Origin: Cerioporus squamosus
Taxonomy: Eukaryota; Basidiomycota; Agaricomycetes; Polyporales; Polyporaceae
DNA length: 15,090 nt
Direction: 5' to 3'
NCBI GenBank assembly: GCA_022592435.1
Contig: JABYQS010000706.1
Span: 1-15,090, forward strand
Both the position numbers and the translations under genes were made by a program. Positions 9,452-15,090 of the stretch are shown here, piece after piece. The notes under the pieces were generated by a model. That model made no database searches and was not told the DNA's origin. It worked only from the letters and a program-made list of their open reading frames with translations. Position 1 is the first letter of the stretch. Every line of letters begins with the position of its first letter.

Positions 9452-9505
9452 GTATGTCTGAACATATGTACCCTGCTGTGACTCAAGCTCTGACATTTCT
9501 CGCAG
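9452..9505 (+). other. Leader intron of ODC, 54 nt
   Basis: This stretch has donor GTATGT, a branch-like CTCTGAC about 10 bases before the acceptor, and acceptor TTCTCGCAG. Its 54-nt length matches the short introns of the neighbouring genes. It contains the only two ATGs between 9306 and 9903, so splicing it leaves a clean leader. Confidence 0.65.
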
Positions 9506-9903
9506 GAGAACCTCCTTGACAGGACTCTCGTGCACCGTATCTCAACCAATCTTTCGCCGGACTCATCTTCGTGTCCTGATTTTCCTTGACTATCTTCTCT
9601 CCATCTCTACTCCATCTCCCTTCAAGCTCGTCCTCGCTTCAGGGAGCGAGGATCCCATAGCCGACTGAAGGAAGCCGGATAGTTACCGTCCCTATCCCGC
9701 CCGGCTCGTCCTCGCGACCGCGGCGGTAGGCTCGGTAATACGGGTTCCGCGTACCACCTATCAAAACGACCGTTTCTCCTTTCTCCCGGGAATCCTCCCG
9801 CTATCATCCGCTTCAGCCGATCGTAAACGGCCAAGCCATAGACAACCACCATCAAGACCTAGAGCCCGACGGTTCCCAGGAACCTCGCGACCGACCACGA
9901 CGA

Positions 9904-11559
9904 ATGTCTCAACTCGAGATCCTCACCCCGCGCGCGCCCGTAGACTTTGACTACGACGTCATTTCCTGCTCTCCGACTCTTTCTTCCTCTCTGCCCCGTT
10001 CGCTTCCCGAAAAGTACCTTGCCAATGTCTTCGTAAACGGACTATTTTCTCCTACCAGTACTGTACACTCTCACGAAAACACCCACCACCTCAAGAACCC
10101 CGACCGCCACTACGATGACGAGGTCTCCATCCCCGGGCTGCCGCCGCTGCACCGCGGCCACCCGGACGTCCACCTCAGAAACGGGGTCATGAACGCTATC
10201 CACCTGAGCGCCGACGGGGAGCCGGACGCGGAGAAGGCGTTTTACGTGGCCGACCTCAGCGCGGTGTACAAGCAGCACGAGCGGTGGAAGAAGCTGCTTC
10301 CCGAGATTGAGCCGTTCTACGGTGCGTCTTCCATTCCCGCTCATTGCCCGCGCGTCCAGTTCGGTTGCTGATGTTCGTCGTGTCCGCAAACAGCCGTGAA
10401 GTGCAACCCGGACCCGTACGTGCTGCGGCTTCTAGCGGCGCTCGGGGCGGGCTTCGACTGCGCGTCGAACGGCGAGATCAAGACCGTCCTCGAGCTCGGC
10501 GTCGCGCCCGAGCGCATCATCTTCGCCAACCCGTGCAAGGCGACGTCCTTCATCCGGAGCGCGGCCAAGGCGCATGTGGACATGATGACGTTCGACAACA
10601 CCGACGAGCTCTACAAGATCGCGCGCACGCATCCGGGCGCGAAGCTCGTCGTGCGCATCCTTACGGACGACTCAAAGGCGCTCTGCCGGCTCGGACTCAA
10701 GTTCGGCGCACCCCTCGACACCGTCCCCGCGCTGCTCGCGAAGGCTCGCGAGCTCAAGCTCGACGTCATTGGCGTCAGCTTCCACGTCGGGAGCGGGAGC
10801 ACGGACCCGTTCGCGTTTACCGATGCGGCCGAGCGCGCGCGCGCTGCGTTCGACATGGGCAAGGCCGCGGGGTACGAGTTCACGCTGCTCGATGTCGGCG
10901 GCGGGTTCGAGGACGCGTCGTTTGAGCAGACGGCGGGCGTGCTCGCGGACGCGATCAACCGGTTCTTCCCCGTGCGGGACGGGATCAGGATCATCGCGGA
11001 GCCGGGGCGGTACTACGTCTCGAAGGCGTTCTCGCTCGCGACGAACATCATCGCGCGGCGCGCTCCGCCCGAGCACACAGACGCGGACGTCGCTGCCGAC
11101 CCGGAGCAGCCCAGCGTGATGTGTACGTCGTCTGTTTCCAGTCGCTCACGCCCCGGAGCTCGCGCTGACGGATCTGTGCTTCTGCTTGTTCTTCCAGACT
11201 ACATCAACGACGGCGTGTACGGCGCGTTCAACTGCATCCTGTTCGACCACCAGACGCCGCAGCCGTTCGTGCTCTCGCTGAACGGGTCGTTCCACGTGCC
11301 GGCGTCGGTGCCGGTGCGGGCGGCGAGCGTGTGGGGGCCGACGTGCGACAGCTTGGACTGCGTGTGCGCGGTGACGCAGCTGCCGGGGACGCTGCAGGTG
11401 GGGGACTGGCTCGGGTGGGAGAACATGGGCGCGTACACGGTGTGTGCGGCGAGCATGTTTAATGGGTTTGAGGTTAGCAAGGTCATTTATACGACGGGTG
11501 CTGGGGCGGGGGCGGCGGAGGTTAGGGAGGCGCTGAGGCGTTTCCAGGCGCAGGCGTAG
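9904..11559 (+). CDS. SPE1: Ornithine decarboxylase, complete, 3 exons
   Basis: This PLP enzyme makes putrescine from ornithine, the first committed step of polyamine synthesis, in the cytosol. Exons 9904-10321, 10394-11122 and 11198-11559 join in phase to give 502 residues. Fold-type III decarboxylase landmarks are present: the PLP lysine in FYAVKCNPDPYVL (Lys142); ASNGEIKTVLELGV; IIFANPCK; SFHVGSGSTD (His for PLP stacking); the Gly-rich LLDVGGGFE; EPGRYYVSKAF; YYINDGVYGAFNC; and the catalytic WGPTCDSLD (Cys432, Asp433). The Lys-Cys spacing of 290 is close to that of the mouse enzyme (69 to 360). The start is the first ATG after the long ATG-free leader, in a clean purine-rich context. Compared with mouse ODC it has about 73 extra N-terminal residues and a C-terminus about 30 residues shorter. 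Codons from about residue 80 onward end almost always in G or C, whereas the N-terminal extension is more mixed. Confidence 0.97.
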
Positions 11560-12340
11560 GGGCTCAGATTCACTGGACGCTCTCCCGAGTCCCGATGGCC
11601 CCGGGCAGGCGCGACCAAGTTGGCAGATGCGGCTTGTGTTGGAGCGTGTTGCGAGGTGGCAGGTGGGGTGTCGGGAGTGCTCCGGGTTGGGTTGATGATG
11701 ATAGACGACGGACGGACGACTCGGACTCGTTTCTCGCTGTACGAGCAGGTGGTGCCATGCAGGCACGAAACCTTTACGAACGAATTGAATAACAACCGTG
11801 TGCTGCATCTCAGTACTTGCTGCTAGCGTGTGTCTGGATGATGTCCACGTCAAGTAAACTATGTCTTATCACTACGTCCGCAAGATCTGAACGTCGAACG
11901 ATGTACTGACAAGGGACCGGGTACCAAATGGACCATGGTGCCTGGCGGGCGAGGGGGGTTCGCACGAGCTCGGCTCCGTAGCATGCGGTGTGCGTCTCGG
12001 GGCCGGTGGGCATGCGAGGCGACCGTCGCCTGTCGAGGACGCTTTGGGACTCCGGGGGCAGCGAGGCCGGAGGGGTTGGGCGTGTTCGATCAGAGACGGA
12101 CAGGCACGGGGGTGGCTGCGGCTCCCAGGCTCATACCGCCTCGTGACGTATCCCCTCGCGTGCGGTGCGTTCCCAGACTCGAGGGACGAGAGCAGAGGAC
12201 GAGGATCGATCGTCCGAATCTGGGGCGGGGACGAGGGCGCAGGCGAGGGAGAGGAGCCCGGGCCGCGGTATTTCCGACGCGGTGCGCTAGAAGCTGGCGT
12301 GACTGGCAGAGGTGCCGTACGCTCTGCTGCCCGCCGTCGC

Positions 12341-12377
12341 CACGACACACGACACAGGACACAGGACACTCACGACA
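12341..12377. repeat. Five-copy 7-bp tandem repeat
   Basis: The unit CACGACA occurs twice, then CAGGACA twice, then after a CT insertion CACGACA once more. It is a small imperfect minisatellite in non-coding DNA, likely produced by replication slippage. Confidence 0.75.
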
Positions 12378-12824
12378 CACGGCCCACGGTGACGATGTCG
12401 GCTTAGCCAAGGGCCAACCTTGTTTGCGTCGAGTCGAGGACCGAGGTCTCGCAGCCCCCACCGCCCCAAGTTTGCGCAGACGACGAGGACTTGGCACAGA
12501 CAGACAGGACTCAGGAGAACGCCGATACCGAGGCGAAGCTTCGGCCAACAGCTCATTTCTAGCATTAGTCGCTGCTGCGCACAGCGCTCGCCGTCCGCCG
12601 TCTCGGATGCAAGCACTGTACTGTACCCGCGCCGCGTACATGTGTTTGCCGCATCGTACCGCCGCGTCCGGGCGCACGGAGAGACGTCGGCTGGCCGTCG
12701 GTTGCCACCGTGGTTACGAGGGGGCTTGCGGCTCGACCCTTGCGCGGTCGCCGTCTCAAGACTCGAACGGACCTGGACAGTGGACGTTGGAACACCGTGC
12801 GCCGACGGCCCTCTCGGGCTCACA

Positions 12825-12846
12825 GTGCAGTCATCTGTGACTGCAC
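12825..12846. repeat. Perfect 9-bp hairpin, 4-base loop
   Basis: GTGCAGTCA (12825-12833) and TGACTGCAC (12838-12846) are exact inverted repeats around TCTG. No gene end lies next to it, so it is not obviously a terminator. Each arm contains TGACT or AGTCA, which resembles half of an AP-1/Gcn4-type site, so it could be a protein-binding site instead. Confidence 0.55.
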
Positions 12847-13880
12847 ATTGCACAACGACTCCCGGTACTCCACAGCCCTCCACAGGATCCTCCTACATAT
12901 GCAAGTAGTATGTACGGGCACACTGCCTGGCGCACGGCCGTCGGGTCTCGCATAAGGACATGCCTTGTGCATTGACAGCCCGCATAGAACCGAGCCAGAG
13001 CCTCAGCCTGAGCGTGCGCGCCGTGCCTTCCCTGACATCTGTTCCCTAGACCCCGTTCCCTGCCCGTTCCAATCCTGCTCCCGAGCCACCGCTCGCACGG
13101 GGACGTCTCCGCGGAATAGCCTTTTCACTCCCAATACGCTAGCGTTCAGGCGTGCGGTTCGATTCATACCCGGGTGCAGTCGACGCTTCGGACTTCCCTC
13201 TTTCGTCGCTCGTCATTTGCCCACTCGTGTCGGCTGCAGTCGTCAGGTGTGAACGCGAAGCCAGAACGCGGACGAGATGCGGACCCGTGCACTGACAGCG
13301 TCCCATCTGACCGCTCGACCAATGATGCACTCTAAACTCGCAGTTCCTCGCCTTTCCCGCGCACCGTCCGGAGGCAGGCGTCCGAGACGAGACACCGTGA
13401 CATCTCCTCAACCACCTTATATTAGCTAATCCGTCCCGGTTAACAGGGCGCACCGCGCAGCGTGAGCGTCCCGCGAAGACCCGGCCAAGGGGGCCCTGTC
13501 CGCTGGGCCCTGGAGTGAGATCCATCTGCAGGCAGCGCCATGATCCATCTTTGATCACCCCCACCCTCTTTCTATATCTACCTGATCGAATGCCGAGCCT
13601 CGGTACCTAGACAGCACCATCCCGAAACCGGCAGAGCGGTTCTGCGGGGAATTCCTGTGGAACCAAAAATTACGCTGGGCTGCGACCGCTAAACTGCTGG
13701 TCCTGGCAACTGGGCTCGAATTCAATATTCAGAGTGCGCACCGACCGGCATGCTCAGATCATCATCCGGGGCCTGTTGCGGCCCCCACCGCGCACCGTGG
13801 TGTCGTAATAATTCTGCACGCCGCTGGGCCCTCGCCGCCTGTCTCGTCTCGAGTTCCGAATCCGTGCGCTGCGCAGGCAG

Positions 13881-14205
13881 ATGATATATGGCCCTCCGCG
13901 CAGACGCGGGAAGGCCCTTTTCCCCGCCGTCTTTGGCTCCCGCCTCTCTGCACAGTGCCTCTCGTCCGCTTCTTCCCCGTGTACATTGCACGGCCGACGC
14001 AGCAACCTCCCGCTCTCACTCCCCGGGCTCGGACGTGCTAAGTAAATCCCAGCACATCGGAGTATCCAATCACCCGCGGTAGGTTCTGCACTTTGCGTTC
14101 GGTGCGCCCGGTCAGCTGAGCTCGAGGCCCCACGCAGCAGCCCTGCCGAAGGTTATAGCAGCACGACTCGCGATCCCCTCTGAGCCTCGGACGCACGCCA
14201 CTTTA
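13881..14205 (+). promoter_or_regulatory. Probable promoter and leader of the APSES gene
   Basis: A TATAT element near 13885-13889 is followed by a CT-rich tract (about 13916-13980) typical of fungal transcription starts, then a CCAAT at about 14065. No ATG occurs from 13891 until 14206. The arrangement fits a rightward promoter for the gene that follows. It is inferred from composition only. Confidence 0.4.
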
Positions 14206-15090
14206 ATGGCTTTGGGGACCAGTCGTTCCGCCAACATGTCCTCTGGATTGCTTTTGGTGAGTGTGTTCCGCAGCGGGAAGTTGAAGTGATCCACACCTAC
14301 TGATATTGTCCTGTGCTTCGCTTCGTATTGATGCTTCGTGCTCCGTGCTATGAGCAGGACCCGCTTCCCTCCCCGACCGCGGAGCCCGCCCAAACGGCGT
14401 GACGCGCTTCCGCCCCGCCCTACGCGAGCCCGGACCACCATGTCACCAAGGCTCGATACATAACCAGCAATGATCCTCGTGGATATATGTACGTTCGAAC
14501 CCCGCGTCCGACATGCGGTTCAGATTGAACGCGACGCGAGAGTGCTGACGGAGTTGCCGCAGACCCGTGTATGAATACCCGCTGAACGGCCAGTGGATCA
14601 TGCTGGACATGGACGACGGATACGTGCTCTGGACCGGGATCTGGAAGGGTGAGCTTTGGCCATCGGACACTCCCTCCGTATCGTTCCCGTCTTCTAACGA
14701 ACCCCGTCCTTCCTCCTCTCGCTCACAGCCCTCGTAACTCGAAGGGTGAGATCTCCATGCCGCCGCCCCGAGGCAGAATGCTAACCGTATCATCCACCTG
14801 AAACCGAACTTTAACGTCGATCGCTGCAACAGCGGACATCGTTAAGATCATAGACTCGCAGCCCGACCTCGCCGCACAGTTGCGGCGGGTCAGAGGCGGA
14901 TATCTCAAAATCCAGGGTACTTGGATGCCGTACGAGATTGCACTCCGCCTCGCCCGCAGGTGCGCTTTCTCCCGCTACACCCCTTTCTCGCTTCTGAGAG
15001 CTTGCCTCTCTTACCAGGGTGGCATGGCCGATCCGTCACGACCTCGTCCCTCTCTTCGGGTACGCAGTCTCCTACCTCGACGCTTGGGCC
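14206..15090 (+). CDS. APSES/KilA-N-type DNA-binding protein, 5' part, cut by the window end
   Basis: The core of an APSES-type (KilA-N fold) DNA-binding domain is read across five exons: 14451-14488 (RYITSNDPRGY), 14563-14648 (PVYEYPLNGQWIMLDMDDGY and VLWTGIWK), 14729-14745, 14833-14959 (DIVKIIDSQPDLAAQLRRV, then GGYLKIQGTWMPYEIALRL) and 15018-15059 (VAWPIRHDLVPLFG); a further intron begins at 15060. The LKIQGTWMPYEIALRLAR segment corresponds to the conserved helix-strand of APSES factors (compare the G-x-W-I/M-P-x-E pattern of StuA/Mbp1 relatives). These proteins are nuclear transcription regulators. Two problems remain. The 17-nt micro-exon should be 18 nt to keep frame. The N-terminal exons are also unresolved: ATG 14206 or 14236 leads to a good donor at 14257 and acceptor at 14357, but joining onward through 14399-14450 does not give the required phase. 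Read the start as tentative and the core as firm. Confidence 0.72.

Larger units (their letters stand above)
8700..9903 (+). other. Presumed long 5' leader of the ODC gene
   Basis: From 8697 to the ODC start at 9904 only four ATG triplets occur (9231, 9305, 9454 and about 9465). The last two lie inside a textbook intron (9452-9505), and the first two lie inside a plausible longer one beginning at GTAAGT 8911. The tract is CT-rich with many CTCGTC and CTTC runs, typical of fungal transcription start regions. This suggests transcription starts near 8700-8900 and that the mature leader carries no upstream start codon. This is inference from composition. Confidence 0.5.
11560..13880. other. Intergenic, no supportable gene
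   Basis: About 2.3 kb following the ODC stop. The left end must contain the ODC 3' untranslated region; GAATTGAATAACA near 11782 is the nearest A-rich element. Long stop-free frames (up to about 300 codons at 11935-12840) result from high GC: they are rich in Arg, Gly and Pro, overlap on both strands and show no domain. A 7-bp tandem repeat and a perfect hairpin are listed separately. Confidence 0.5.

Noticed and set aside
11935..12840. 301-codon open frame on the plus strand
   Set aside because: It is Arg/Gly/Pro-rich with no recognisable domain, overlaps comparable open frames on the other strand, and reads straight through a 7-bp tandem repeat; a product of high GC content.
14491..14503. 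GTTCGAACCCCGC resembling a tRNA T-arm
   Set aside because: The bases before it do not form the matching T stem and no acceptor or anticodon arms are present; it lies inside an intron.

Overview
This window looks like ordinary nuclear DNA of a mushroom-forming basidiomycete (Agaricomycete). The genes are densely interrupted by short GT-AG introns, mostly 50-150 nt. Internal CTGAC or CTAAC branch-point-like motifs occur in several of them. The DNA is GC-rich, and every recognisable product is a eukaryotic housekeeping or regulatory protein. The assignment to Agaricomycetes is an inference from gene architecture and protein style. I see no prokaryotic operon, mobile element, CRISPR array, tRNA or rRNA.

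Layout, left to right. (1) Bases 1-1361 hold no gene I can support and contain the 3' flank of the next gene. (2) 4931 down to 1362, minus strand: a complete Ku70 gene that I could splice by hand into 18 exons with an unbroken 658-residue frame. It has an N-terminal vWA-like Ku domain, a central Ku barrel, a C-terminal arm, a basic NLS-like patch and a terminal SAP domain. (3) A 534-bp divergent intergenic region (4932-5465) with two ACGCGT boxes, an E-box-like CACGTG, a CCAAT box and a 12-bp perfect palindrome just before the rightward start codon. (4) 5466-7271, plus strand: a PP2A activator of the PTPA/Rrd1 type (5 exons, about 451 residues) with a long Pro/Ala/Ser/Thr tail. (5) 7272 to about 8690: nothing recognisable. 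(6) About 8690-11559, plus strand: ornithine decarboxylase (3 coding exons, 502 residues). It is preceded by a roughly 1.2-kb presumed leader that almost entirely lacks ATG; its only four ATGs lie inside predicted leader introns. (7) 11560 to about 13880: no recognisable gene, only a small 7-bp tandem repeat and a perfect hairpin. (8) From about 14206 to the right edge, plus strand: the 5' part of an APSES/KilA-N-type DNA-binding protein gene, cut by the window end. Its conserved core is clear, but one micro-exon appears to be one base too short.

The genes have unrelated core jobs: double-strand-break repair and telomeres, phosphatase activation, polyamine synthesis, and transcription. I see no evidence that they form a functional cluster. 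The only regulatory link visible is the shared promoter between Ku70 and PTPA. I did not find a convincing undescribed system. The most checkable oddities are the frame-breaking micro-exon in the APSES gene, the AUG-depleted ODC leader, and the 21-nt micro-exon that splits the Ku70 SAP domain.
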